64,000 nt of DNA from Leucothrix arctica (GTDB taxonomy: Bacteria; Pseudomonadota; Gammaproteobacteria; Thiotrichales; Thiotrichaceae), in assembly GCF_003172895.1 (NCBI RefSeq), contig NZ_QGKL01000042.1, forward strand, positions 372,001-436,000, given 5' to 3'. How positions within the stretch are numbered: position 1 is the stretch's first letter; every line of letters starts with the position of its first letter. The notes under the pieces are model-generated. The model ran no database searches and had not been told where the DNA came from. It saw only the letters and a list, made by a program, of their open reading frames with translations. Below are positions 45,108 to 53,594 of the stretch, piece by piece. A program made the position numbers and the translations under genes.

Positions 45108-46187
45108 TTACTTAGCCAATGCTGCAATTACCGCATCACCCATTTCAGCAGTTCCAACTTTCGTTGTTCCTTCTTCATAGATATCAGCCGTACGTAAACC
45201 GTTAGCCAACACTGTCTGAACAGCAGCTTCAATACGATCAGCAAGCTCACCTTGGTCTAAGCTGTAACGCAACATCATCGCCGCAGACAAAATAGTCGCT
45301 AATGGATTAGCAATATTTTGACCCGCAATATCAGGTGCTGAACCATGGCTTGGCTCATACAAACCTTGCTTAGACGCATTTAAAGAGGCTGACGGCAACA
45401 TACCGATAGAGCCTGTTAGCATCGATGCCTGATCTGACAAGATATCACCAAACATGTTTGTCGTAACCATCACGTCAAACTGCTTAGGCTTCATGACTAA
45501 CTGCATTGCTGCATTATCAACGTACATGTGACTTAGCTCAACTTCAGGGTATTCTTTAGCAATACGCTCCATCACTTCGCGCCAAAGCTCTGACGCTTCT
45601 AGAACGTTAGCCTTGTCTACAGAGCAAAGACGCTTGTCACGCTTCATAGCAATATCAAAAGCAACACGACCGATACGCTCGATCTCACTTTCTTTATAAA
45701 CTAGCGTGTTATAACCAAAGCGCTCGCCATCTTCATTAGTCTCGATACCTCGTGGCTGACCGAAGTAGATACCACCTGTTAGCTCACGAACGATCATAAT
45801 ATCTAGTCCCGACACTATTTCAGGCTTAAGACTTGATGCATTAGCCAGCTCTTTATAAAGCACAGCAGGACGCAAGTTACCAAATAGCTCAAGATGGCTA
45901 CGTATACCAAGCAAGCCACGTTCTGGGCGAAGAGGGCGATCAAGGTTGTCATACTGTGGACCACCAACAGCACCTAACAAAATAGCGTCAGACGCTTTTG
46001 CTAGTTTTTGTGTTGATTCTGGGTAAGGCGAGCCTTCTGCGTCATAAGCACTTCCACCAAGCTTAGCAAATTGCAGCTCCATATCTAGACTGCCTTCAGC
46101 TTTCAAGGCATTTAGCACTTTGACTGCTTCACCGATAATTTCTGGACCGATACCGTCGCCGGGCAAGATAAGAATATTGTGGCTCAT
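45108..46187 (-). CDS. leuB: 3-isopropylmalate dehydrogenase
   Basis: A 359-aa beta-decarboxylating dehydrogenase: [10 protein letters not shown] (7-16), [32 protein letters not shown] with the catalytic Tyr, and [18 protein letters not shown]. It makes 2-oxoisocaproate precursor in leucine synthesis. leuA, leuC and leuD are not next to it here. The upstream gap holds a 17-codon frame with AAGGA (46212-46265) that may be nothing. Confidence 0.97.
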   Translation of the reverse strand: MSHNILILPGDGIGPEIIGEAVKVLNALKAEGSLDMELQFAKLGGSAYDAEGSPYPESTQKLAKASDAILLGAVGGPQYDNLDRPLRPERGLLGIRSHLELFGNLRPAVLYKELANASSLKPEIVSGLDIMIVRELTGGIYFGQPRGIETNEDGERFGYNTLVYKESEIERIGRVAFDIAMKRDKRLCSVDKANVLEASELWREVMERIAKEYPEVELSHMYVDNAAMQLVMKPKQFDVMVTTNMFGDILSDQASMLTGSIGMLPSASLNASKQGLYEPSHGSAPDIAGQNIANPLATILSAAMMLRYSLDQGELADRIEAAVQTVLANGLRTADIYEEGTTKVGTAEMGDAVIAALAK

Positions 46188-46301
46188 GACTGTTTTCCAT
46201 TAGTTTGAAAATTATTCAGGCATGATAAGTAGAGTACATGTATAAATCAAATTCATTGTTTTCATTTAATTCATTCCTTACAGTTTTACATCAACCAAGT
46301 C

Positions 46302-48893
46302 TCAACTAACCAATGCATTAGATCGACATTTGTTTAATCCTATGGATCCTATAATCATCTGCGGCGACTTATTTTTTTGCTTTTGCAGCATCTCTGAAAT
46401 TTCAGCTGGCGTGATCGGCTTATTGAAAAGATAACCTTGGGCGTATTCACAATTACGCTTAGCTAAGTAATCTAACTGAGCACTACTTTCAACACCTTCA
46501 GCAACTATTTCAAGTCCCAATGCTTGAGCCATAGCAATAATGGCATTCACTAACTCACGGTTAGCTGAGCTGACGGTAATATCTTTTACAAAACTGCGGT
46601 CAATCTTCAAAACATCAAAGGAATACCTACGCAAATAACTTAGTGATGAGTAACCAGTACCAAAGTCATCCATCGCTAGCCTTATCCCGAGCTTACTCAA
46701 CGACTTGAGCGCATCATCAATAAAGCTGTGACCACTCATTAATACACCTTCAGTGATTTCAAGCTCTATTGTATTTGCTGCAACACCGCTGACGTTTAGC
46801 TTTTCTTCGATGAAGCTTATGAGATTAGGATCACGAAATTGGCGTGGTGATAAGTTAATGGCTATTCGGAACGAACTGTTGTAGTCCTTTTGCCATAACG
46901 CTAATTGACGTAATGACTCCGCTAAAACAAACTGACTCAGGGGTATTATTAAGCCGGTATGTTCAGCAATAGGAATAAACTCTTCGGGGCAAACATTACC
47001 AAGAACATCACACTCCCACCTAATTAATGCTTCAACCCCAATGACTTTTCCTGTGCGAATTTCAACTTGAGGCTGATAAACAAGTCTGAACTCATTACGC
47101 TCCAGCGCATTATGCATTTGCTCTTCAAGAGCGAGCTCACGAGATACCTCAAGGTTCATCGACTCTGTAAAGAAGGTATAAGTATTACGTCCACCTTCCT
47201 TGGAGCTATACATTGCGGAGTCGGCGTTACGTAACAATTCTGAAGCACTAGAACCGTCTTCTGGATAGGTTGAAAGACCCACACTTGTGGTCAGTATCAA
47301 CTCACGACCATCAATTTCAAATGGTTTTCTAAACTGCTGAACAATCTTCTCTACAGTAGGAACGACGCTCTCGCTTGTTTTAAGATCATAAAGTATCACA
47401 ATAAATTCATCGCCACCCAAACGACCCACCGTTCCACTACTGCCAACAACGCCTTTTAAACGTTTTCCCGCTTCAATGAGAAGCTTATCACCCGCTTCAT
47501 GGCCGAGTGTGTCATTAATCTTTTTGAAACCATCTAAATCAAGGAATAGTACTGAGAGCATTTCATCGTCTTTTTGCGCCTTCTTAATTCCTTTTCTAAG
47601 AGAGTCTAGCGCCAAGAAACGGTTTGGTAAATCAGTTAATGCATCGTAATGTGCCTTATGCAGAATTTCGCTCTCAGCCTGCATACGCTCGGTTATATCC
47701 GTAATTGCAAAAATCTTTACAGATTCGTTGGATAAATTTAGCCTAGCTACATTGGATTCTATATAAAATTGCTCACCATTTTTTTTCTGTGCAAGTAATG
47801 GCCCTCTATCAATCTCTGATAAATCCTCAGTATTATCTACAAGCTCACCAAAGCTTTGTTTTAGTTTTTTCGCTTTAGGTTCTGCTGCGAGCATGTCCAT
47901 TGGCTTGCCAATAGTTTCACTATTGTTATAACCATAAATTTCTTCTGCTGATTTATTAAAGAGCACAATTTTACCGCTATCATTTATAGCAATGATAGCG
48001 GTAGGAATTAAGTTTAGCAGCGTATAGTAGCGCTCTTTACTCTCAGTCAGCTCCGTAATTGTTTTATTAAGAGTATCTTGCTGCTCTTCATTTTTATCCA
48101 GTGATCGTTTAAAAGTAGTAACAACATTGTATAGCTGACTCATATTGTTATTACCTGCTACTACTGGCTCAGGTAGTTCGATGTCTTGCTCACCTTCAGA
48201 TAATCCAATCAATGACTTATTAACGAGGTTAATTTCTGCAGACATTCTCTGGGAAAAGAATAGGGCAGACACAATCATTATCGCTAACAATATGGATGAA
48301 ATAATAGTGAGTGAGGACTTGTCATAAAGAGAGTTTTCCACAGCTTCCGACTGCACCGTCAGATTTTTAATATAGAACTCTGACAACACCATGAATAAAT
48401 CATTTAGTTGAAGCAACACAGAGTTGGCACTGTGCATTTCTCTATCTGCAAGATCAGGCCTCACTGTAGAGAGTTCAATAGCGTTAATACTTTGTTCTCG
48501 GTAGTTATTAAATATTAGTTTTATCTGTTCAAAAACGTCAGTATTGTTAATTATTTTATAAGACTCACCCAGCGTTAGATTTAGCTGCTCTTCTAAAACA
48601 TGTAATTCATCTAGAATAACTCTCCCTTCAAGGTAAATTTTCTCTTCGTCTGGTGCAATTTTGGCCGAAGCTAAGAGAGTCTCTAATTTTCCATGATTAT
48701 TAGACAGCATAATAACACTGCGGCTAATTTCACCCACTTGAGGTAAGTTTGATTGATTCAACCCCTTAAGAATATCTGTGTGTCCTTGGATGATTGAGTT
48801 ACTACTGTAAAAAATGATCATGGTGAGGACCACACCAATAAATGGTGCTATCAGAAAACGGCTGCGTAAAGAAAGTGAGTCAAAGAACTTCAT
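46302..48893 (-). CDS. Membrane GGDEF-EAL protein with PAS domain
   Basis: An 863-aa sensor. TM1 is about 13-32, a helical periplasmic sensor about 33-190, TM2 about 195-215, then a linker, PAS domain (IPTAIIAINDSGKIVLFNKS, about 290-400), GGDEF (GRLGGDEFIV) and EAL (VEALIRW, ELEITEGVLM, DDFGTGYSSLSYL, AEGVES). The EAL metal residues are kept, so phosphodiesterase activity is likely; GGDEF keeps its core but lacks an RxxD inhibitory site. It could make and break c-di-GMP in response to an envelope signal. Monocistronic as far as seen. Confidence 0.92.
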   Translation of the reverse strand: MKFFDSLSLRSRFLIAPFIGVVLTMIIFYSSNSIIQGHTDILKGLNQSNLPQVGEISRSVIMLSNNHGKLETLLASAKIAPDEEKIYLEGRVILDELHVLEEQLNLTLGESYKIINNTDVFEQIKLIFNNYREQSINAIELSTVRPDLADREMHSANSVLLQLNDLFMVLSEFYIKNLTVQSEAVENSLYDKSSLTIISSILLAIMIVSALFFSQRMSAEINLVNKSLIGLSEGEQDIELPEPVVAGNNNMSQLYNVVTTFKRSLDKNEEQQDTLNKTITELTESKERYYTLLNLIPTAIIAINDSGKIVLFNKSAEEIYGYNNSETIGKPMDMLAAEPKAKKLKQSFGELVDNTEDLSEIDRGPLLAQKKNGEQFYIESNVARLNLSNESVKIFAITDITERMQAESEILHKAHYDALTDLPNRFLALDSLRKGIKKAQKDDEMLSVLFLDLDGFKKINDTLGHEAGDKLLIEAGKRLKGVVGSSGTVGRLGGDEFIVILYDLKTSESVVPTVEKIVQQFRKPFEIDGRELILTTSVGLSTYPEDGSSASELLRNADSAMYSSKEGGRNTYTFFTESMNLEVSRELALEEQMHNALERNEFRLVYQPQVEIRTGKVIGVEALIRWECDVLGNVCPEEFIPIAEHTGLIIPLSQFVLAESLRQLALWQKDYNSSFRIAINLSPRQFRDPNLISFIEEKLNVSGVAANTIELEITEGVLMSGHSFIDDALKSLSKLGIRLAMDDFGTGYSSLSYLRRYSFDVLKIDRSFVKDITVSSANRELVNAIIAMAQALGLEIVAEGVESSAQLDYLAKRNCEYAQGYLFNKPITPAEISEMLQKQKNKSPQMIIGSIGLNKCRSNALVS

Positions 48894-48922
48894 GACTCAT
48901 GACCCTCCCTAATTGTTTTCCA

Positions 48923-49543
48923 TTATTCATCACACCACTCGTCTGGCTTGACCATACCCTTAAATACGATCTTCCCGTCCTGTTTTTTAAACACTGCCAT
49001 AACCCCTTCAGGCTTTGGCCAAATACCTAACCCATCCTTTAAGTTAGCGGTATGCCCTACAAACACCACATTCTTAACCATATTTTTTGTATCCAACATC
49101 ATAGAGACCAGATCCTCTCCGAGCTTCTTTGCTTCAGCTTTATTTTTGCTGATAGAAAATTGTAAGTTGGGCTCTATCTCAAATTCACCAAAAGCGATTT
49201 TCGCCGTATCTTTGGTGCGACAATAAGGGCTTGAAGTGACATGACCAATTGGAATTTTTAGCTCTTGAATACTGTCCCCAATTTTTTTAACTTCGGCACG
49301 ACCTTTATCAGAAAGGTTTCTTTGGTTACTACAATCATCAAAAGAATCTCGGCTCTTATCCTTTTGAGAAATATCAGTTTCACCGTGACGCATATAAATT
49401 ATGTGTCCGCCTGACTGTAGCGCTTTGATCAGCTCGGGAGCTGATAGAACCTCTGAAGGTACAGATGAAACAACGACACATGTTGGAATCAATAATAAAC
49501 CCGCAATAAGGGCCTTTAAAGTATGTGCTAATGAGTTAGTCAT
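48923..49543 (-). CDS. Exported histidine phosphatase family protein
   Basis: A 206-aa protein with an N-terminal hydrophobic export segment (about 8-28), then the histidine phosphatase core: IYMRHGETD near 48-56, SSPYCRTKDTA, and second His in VFVGHTANLKDGLG. Two extra Cys (DDCSNQ and PYC) and a C-terminal Cys suggest disulphides in the periplasm. Such lone exported forms act on phosphorylated sugars or peptides; substrate unknown. The start is ATG 49543. Confidence 0.82.
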   Translation of the reverse strand: MTNSLAHTLKALIAGLLLIPTCVVVSSVPSEVLSAPELIKALQSGGHIIYMRHGETDISQKDKSRDSFDDCSNQRNLSDKGRAEVKKIGDSIQELKIPIGHVTSSPYCRTKDTAKIAFGEFEIEPNLQFSISKNKAEAKKLGEDLVSMMLDTKNMVKNVVFVGHTANLKDGLGIWPKPEGVMAVFKKQDGKIVFKGMVKPDEWCDE

Positions 49544-50118
49544 TGTGATTACCTGTGGTCAAATTTTACAATTAATCTTTATGCTTCTAGTCCATCACTG
49601 GGTATTTTGAAGACGTTAGGCTGGCCATATACATTTCAGTCGTAGCATTCTTATGAGGAATAATTGATACACAAACCCTGATTAGGGAGTATTGAGTAAA
49701 TTACTGAATAATGAGCAGTGTAAATCATTGAACTATAGTGACTTTGTAGCCTTAGCCAAACGGATCTGTATCGATCAAAAATTCACTACTTCTTATATTA
49801 TTTAACTTCAAGTCTCTCATTAGAGATTTGAATATAGGCTTAACATGGTGTTTAAATGAATAAAAGAAGCCAGTAACTATGAGCTGGAACTTAATAATGT
49901 TTACTAATTAAACACAGCGCTCATTATTGTCTATTTATTACACTGGAAAATTATCGATCCTAATCCAGTACCCCTGACGCCTTATATATATATAAGTTAC
50001 ATTGGTTTATTTGCACAGAATTTGAAGAGTCTTTATAGTGAGTAGATGGCCTTCTTTTAATCATATGAACGTCACCCGTCGCAAGAGCTTATACCTTTGT
50101 AATAATAAGAGAATTGTA
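49544..50118. other. 575-base intergenic region, no gene seen
   Basis: AT-rich region between the divergent phosphatase and lipoprotein genes. Frames are short and broken. A perfect AT palindrome CTTATATATATATAAG lies at 49981-49996 and may mark a promoter of the lipoprotein. I see no RNA gene, repeat pair or terminator. Confidence 0.4.
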
Positions 50119-50892
50119 ATGAAAAACACTGTAATTTTAGCTTTATCACTACTTGGTATTGTACTTAGCGGCTGTGCAGTAAAGTCAGATCTCACAGAAA
50201 GCAGCAGCTTCCTTGAAATTGCAGGTGATAAGTATCGTAAAACGGGTGCTATTAATACCGATATTCTGTTCGCTGGCGTAAAGCGAAGCAAAGGATTTAA
50301 TGAGGATACATTTGACCCTAAGTTTTTGCCTGTACTGGAGCAAGACATCAGCGCAAGACAAGTCACTGAAGCCTTCAATGAGCAAACGGGAAAAGCAGCG
50401 CTAGAAGCAGCCACAAAAGCGGGGATAGGCCGTATTTTTGGAGGTAACACGACGAGCGAGTCAAAAGTTGCAGGGAAATACTCTGTTTTCACGCTATTTA
50501 ATGTCCACAAATTTGTATCAGAACTAAACTCAGATAAGAACAAAAATAATATTAGACTGCTTTCTCGTTATGACAGTCCCAGGATTATCACGAGTGTGGC
50601 CATCGTATTTAGCCGCGGAACCACTAGAAACGCCAGCATAGCGGGCAATGCTAGCTTGCAAATTGATAGCACAGGAAGTGATACTTCTGAGTTAACGGTC
50701 AAAGCAGGTGCATCTGGAAGAACATCATCCAGCCTATCTAACGGAACGGTGTTTGCTTACCAATACTCAAGCATTTGCTGGGAAAAACGTGACGGTGAAA
50801 TCAAGGTAGCAACTATCGAAGTTGATCGCCCAGGAATAGGGTTAGGGCAAAGCTGCCCTTCTGGCACACAGGACAGAGTATCTAACTTGTAG
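50119..50892 (+). CDS. Lipoprotein, unknown
   Basis: A 257-aa protein from ATG 50119, signal MKNTVILALSLLGIVLSGC with lipobox LSGC (Cys 19). The position after Cys is Ala, which suggests outer-membrane sorting. The body has alternating charged and Ser/Thr-rich strands (TSVAIVFSRG, NASLQIDS, ELTVKAGASGRTSSS) and one late Cys pair (SICWEK, QSCPSG). No family recognised. A strong terminator follows. A start at 50038 would put the signal inside the protein and is rejected. Confidence 0.65.
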   Translation: MKNTVILALSLLGIVLSGCAVKSDLTESSSFLEIAGDKYRKTGAINTDILFAGVKRSKGFNEDTFDPKFLPVLEQDISARQVTEAFNEQTGKAALEAATKAGIGRIFGGNTTSESKVAGKYSVFTLFNVHKFVSELNSDKNKNNIRLLSRYDSPRIITSVAIVFSRGTTRNASIAGNASLQIDSTGSDTSELTVKAGASGRTSSSLSNGTVFAYQYSSICWEKRDGEIKVATIEVDRPGIGLGQSCPSGTQDRVSNL

Positions 50893-50930
50893 CAACAACG
50901 GTTCAAGCACCTTAGTGCCACGATCTAGGC

Positions 50931-50974
50931 AACAATAAAAAAGGCAGAGGATAAACTCTGCCTTTTTTATTGTT
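50931..50974. terminator. Bidirectional terminator after the lipoprotein gene
   Basis: GGCAGAG (50943-50949) and CTCTGCC (50956-50962) over GATAAA, with flanking A and T runs pairing to a 19-bp perfect inverted repeat. Confidence 0.92.
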
Positions 50975-51025
50975 ACATCAGTGATTAAAAACTATTTTCT
51001 TAGTTTCACTCATGTAGTGACGCCA

Positions 51026-52879
51026 TTAACGTACCATTTTTTCTGGTGCTAATACTTCCTCAAGCTGTGCTTTAGTGAGAAGCTCTTGCTCAAGCACCAA
51101 GTCATAAACACTTCGACCATACTCCAAGGCTTCCTTAGCAAGCGCAGTGCATATTTCATAACCTAGTAGTGGATTGAGTGCCGTCACAATCCCGATGGAG
51201 TTTTTAACGTTTGCAGCACATACGGCTTCATTAGCAGTAATTCCAGCAATACAGCGACTACCGAGCGTATCCATTCCGCGTTTAAGAATTTCGATAGACT
51301 CAAACAAGCTCTCAACCATGACCGGCTCCATAACATTAAGTTCGAGCTGTCCTGCTTCGGCACCTAGCGTGATGGTCAAGTCATTACCGATTACCTTAAA
51401 GGCAATTTGATTAACCACTTCAGGGATAACAGGATTTACTTTACCGGGCATGATAGAAGAGCCAGGTTGCATCGGTGGTAAGTTAATTTCATTGAACCCT
51501 GCGCGAGGACCAGAAGATAGTAAGCGTAAGTCATTACAGATTTTGGAAAGTTTGACTGCTAACTGCTTGAGGGCTGATGAGTACATTACCAGTGGACCTG
51601 TATCGTGAGTGGCTTCAACCAGGTCGTCTGCCAAAACAATATCGCGGCCTGTGATTTTACTTAGGTGTTGTACTACGCGATCACGGTAGCGAGGGTCGGC
51701 ATTTAACCCTGTGCCAATCGCAGTCCCACCCATATTCACGGTCAGAAATGACTGGCTGCTAGTTTTGAGGCGTTTAATCTCATTGCGCAGGCTGGTGGCG
51801 TAAGCATTGAAGCTTTGACCCAGCGTCATCGGGACTGCATCTTGCAACTGGGTACGGCCCATTTTTAACACATCAGAAAACTCAAAGGTCTTAAAATCAA
51901 TGATGTCGATCAGTTTGTGAACTTCTGCTAACAGCTTGTCGTTGGCATCCATCAGTGCAACTTTCATCGCAGTAGGATAGGCGTCGTTGGTGGACTGAGA
52001 GAAGTTGATGTGGTTGTTTGGGTGGCAATATTTATACTCACCGCGCTTATGGCCTAGTATTTCAAGGCTGCGATTAGCGATTACTTCGTTGGCATTCATG
52101 TTGGTGGATGTACCGGCTCCACCTTGTAGCATGTCGACGATAAAATGGTTATGTAACATGCCCATTCCGATTTCATCGCATGACTGACAAATCGCACCAA
52201 TAATATTATCGGGTATATGTCCCAAATCATGATTAGCCATAGCTGCCGCTTTTTTAACTTTAGCTAAACCCTTAATGAAGTCGGGATAGAAGTTAAGGGT
52301 GATGCCGCTAATGTTAAAGTTTTCTAAGGCTCGAAGCGTTTGAATGCCATAGTAAGCAGTCGCAGGAACCTCTTTATCGCCTAGTAAGTCATGCTCAAGT
52401 CGTCTACCTCGCGCTCGGTACAGCGCAGATATATTTTTATAACGGCTGTTCGCATGCTCCATTCTGCGAATAATGATTTGTGACACTGTAGAGGAAATTT
52501 TCAGTGCTAGATCACCCCGTTGACTGAGTAGCTCATGAAAGTCTTCACGCTCAAATCGATACAATACACCGTCCGATAATAGTCGCGCACAAACACCTTG
52601 CCTATGTGCATCCGCAATCAGCATCGTTTCCCCAATAAATTCATACTGCGAAAACACGGTAAGGCTTCTTTCTGTTTCATCCTGGTCATCAAACAGTTGA
52701 ATACTACCAGATGCAATGACATATAGCGCATCGGTAAGGTCTTCAGTACGAAATAGAAGATCTCCGGCTTGAAGGTTTTGACATTGAGCATGCTGTGCAA
52801 ACAGTTCGAGATCTTGCTCTTTGATTCCTTGAAATAGCTCAACTTCACTTAAGAAATCAGTGACGGATTTTGTAATCAT
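51026..52879 (-). CDS. Aspartate ammonia-lyase with N-terminal cyclic-nucleotide-binding domain
   Basis: A 617-aa fusion. Residues about 10-135 are a cNMP-binding domain (LEAGDLLFRTED-type region, YVIASGSIQLFDD, YEFIGETMLIADAHRQGVCA) without a helix-turn-helix; a short helical link leads to a full aspartase of about 470 aa: GTSTNMNANEV, NHINFSQSTNDAYPTA, GRTQLQDAVPMTLGQ, and the catalytic Ser loop PGSSIMPGKVNP. It releases ammonia from aspartate to give fumarate, apparently under nucleotide control. The cNMP part has the conserved G-E pocket but an R at the phosphate position cannot be confirmed by eye. Confidence 0.92.
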   Translation of the reverse strand: MITKSVTDFLSEVELFQGIKEQDLELFAQHAQCQNLQAGDLLFRTEDLTDALYVIASGSIQLFDDQDETERSLTVFSQYEFIGETMLIADAHRQGVCARLLSDGVLYRFEREDFHELLSQRGDLALKISSTVSQIIIRRMEHANSRYKNISALYRARGRRLEHDLLGDKEVPATAYYGIQTLRALENFNISGITLNFYPDFIKGLAKVKKAAAMANHDLGHIPDNIIGAICQSCDEIGMGMLHNHFIVDMLQGGAGTSTNMNANEVIANRSLEILGHKRGEYKYCHPNNHINFSQSTNDAYPTAMKVALMDANDKLLAEVHKLIDIIDFKTFEFSDVLKMGRTQLQDAVPMTLGQSFNAYATSLRNEIKRLKTSSQSFLTVNMGGTAIGTGLNADPRYRDRVVQHLSKITGRDIVLADDLVEATHDTGPLVMYSSALKQLAVKLSKICNDLRLLSSGPRAGFNEINLPPMQPGSSIMPGKVNPVIPEVVNQIAFKVIGNDLTITLGAEAGQLELNVMEPVMVESLFESIEILKRGMDTLGSRCIAGITANEAVCAANVKNSIGIVTALNPLLGYEICTALAKEALEYGRSVYDLVLEQELLTKAQLEEVLAPEKMVR

Positions 52880-53252
52880 TTTTACATATTCCTTTCAGTA
52901 GGAAGAATAGGGGTTCTGTATGCATGACACATGCGATAGTTATCTATAGTAGCTAAAGGATATATAGCAAGGGATATGCCAAAAACAGAACTCGAAGAAA
53001 TACAGTGAGTTATATTTTCTGCCAATATAAAGACTCTTTTCGTTGCACCAAAAGAGCCAAGAAAGGGCAGGTACAGCGCTTATTAAATGCACTAAACTGA
53101 TTTTTCTTAAGGCTAATTGGCAGAGTTAATTGCAGGAATTAACGCTTTTATTGACAGCCATCTAACGAGTTTTCCTAAGTATTACGGCAACTCTTGAGCG
53201 CTAAGCCCATATTGCCTACAATGGTAAAATTTCTTTAATCTAGGTCACTCAA
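52880..53252. other. 373-base intergenic region with candidate operator
   Basis: It holds the upstream regions of the aspartase and DUF3297 genes. GTTAATT-gcagg-AATTAAC (53125-53143) is a perfect 7-bp inverted repeat directly before TTGACA (53151-53156), a possible -35 of the DUF3297 gene. CTCTTTT and AAAAGAG (53034-53056) form a weak hairpin. No gene is seen. Confidence 0.4.
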
Positions 53253-53501
53253 ATGAACGACGCTACATCAAAACCAGAATTACCAGATCGCCTTGCAGGC
53301 AATGCTCGCAGCCCATTTCACGTTGCAGAGATTTTTGAGCATGAAATTGGTATTCGCCTTAACGGTAAAGAGCGTAGCGATGTTGAAGAATATTGCATCA
53401 GTGAAGGCTGGGTAAAAGTTGCATCAGCAAACGCACTAGACCGCAGAGGACAACCACTTTTGATGACTATGAAAGGAACTGTTGAAGCTTATTATAAGTA
53501 A
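53253..53501 (+). CDS. DUF3297 family protein
   Basis: An 82-aa soluble protein with PDRLAGNARSPFH, FEHEIGIRLNGKER and GQPLLMTMKGTVEAYY, matching the DUF3297 family of small proteobacterial proteins. The family is uncharacterised. ATG 53253 follows AGGTC. A hairpin between this gene and the convergent lyase may end both. Confidence 0.88.
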   Translation: MNDATSKPELPDRLAGNARSPFHVAEIFEHEIGIRLNGKERSDVEEYCISEGWVKVASANALDRRGQPLLMTMKGTVEAYYK

Positions 53502-53541
53502 ACTGCTCTAATAAAATAGTTTAGTAAAATCGATTTCAAAA

Positions 53542-53582
53542 TACGGCTAGTAGCGATGGATAATCATCTGCCACTAGCCGTA
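53542..53582. terminator. Hairpin between convergent DUF3297 and lyase genes
   Basis: TACGGCTAGT (53542-53551) pairs with ACTAGCCGTA (53573-53582), with inner GATG/CATC pairing. Tails are only mildly T-rich, so termination is likely but weaker than usual. Confidence 0.5.
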
Positions 53583-53594
53583 CTTGTAAACCAT

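Noticed and set aside
49981-49996. AT palindrome as an operator
   Set aside because: A simple TA repeat forms such palindromes by chance in AT-rich gaps.
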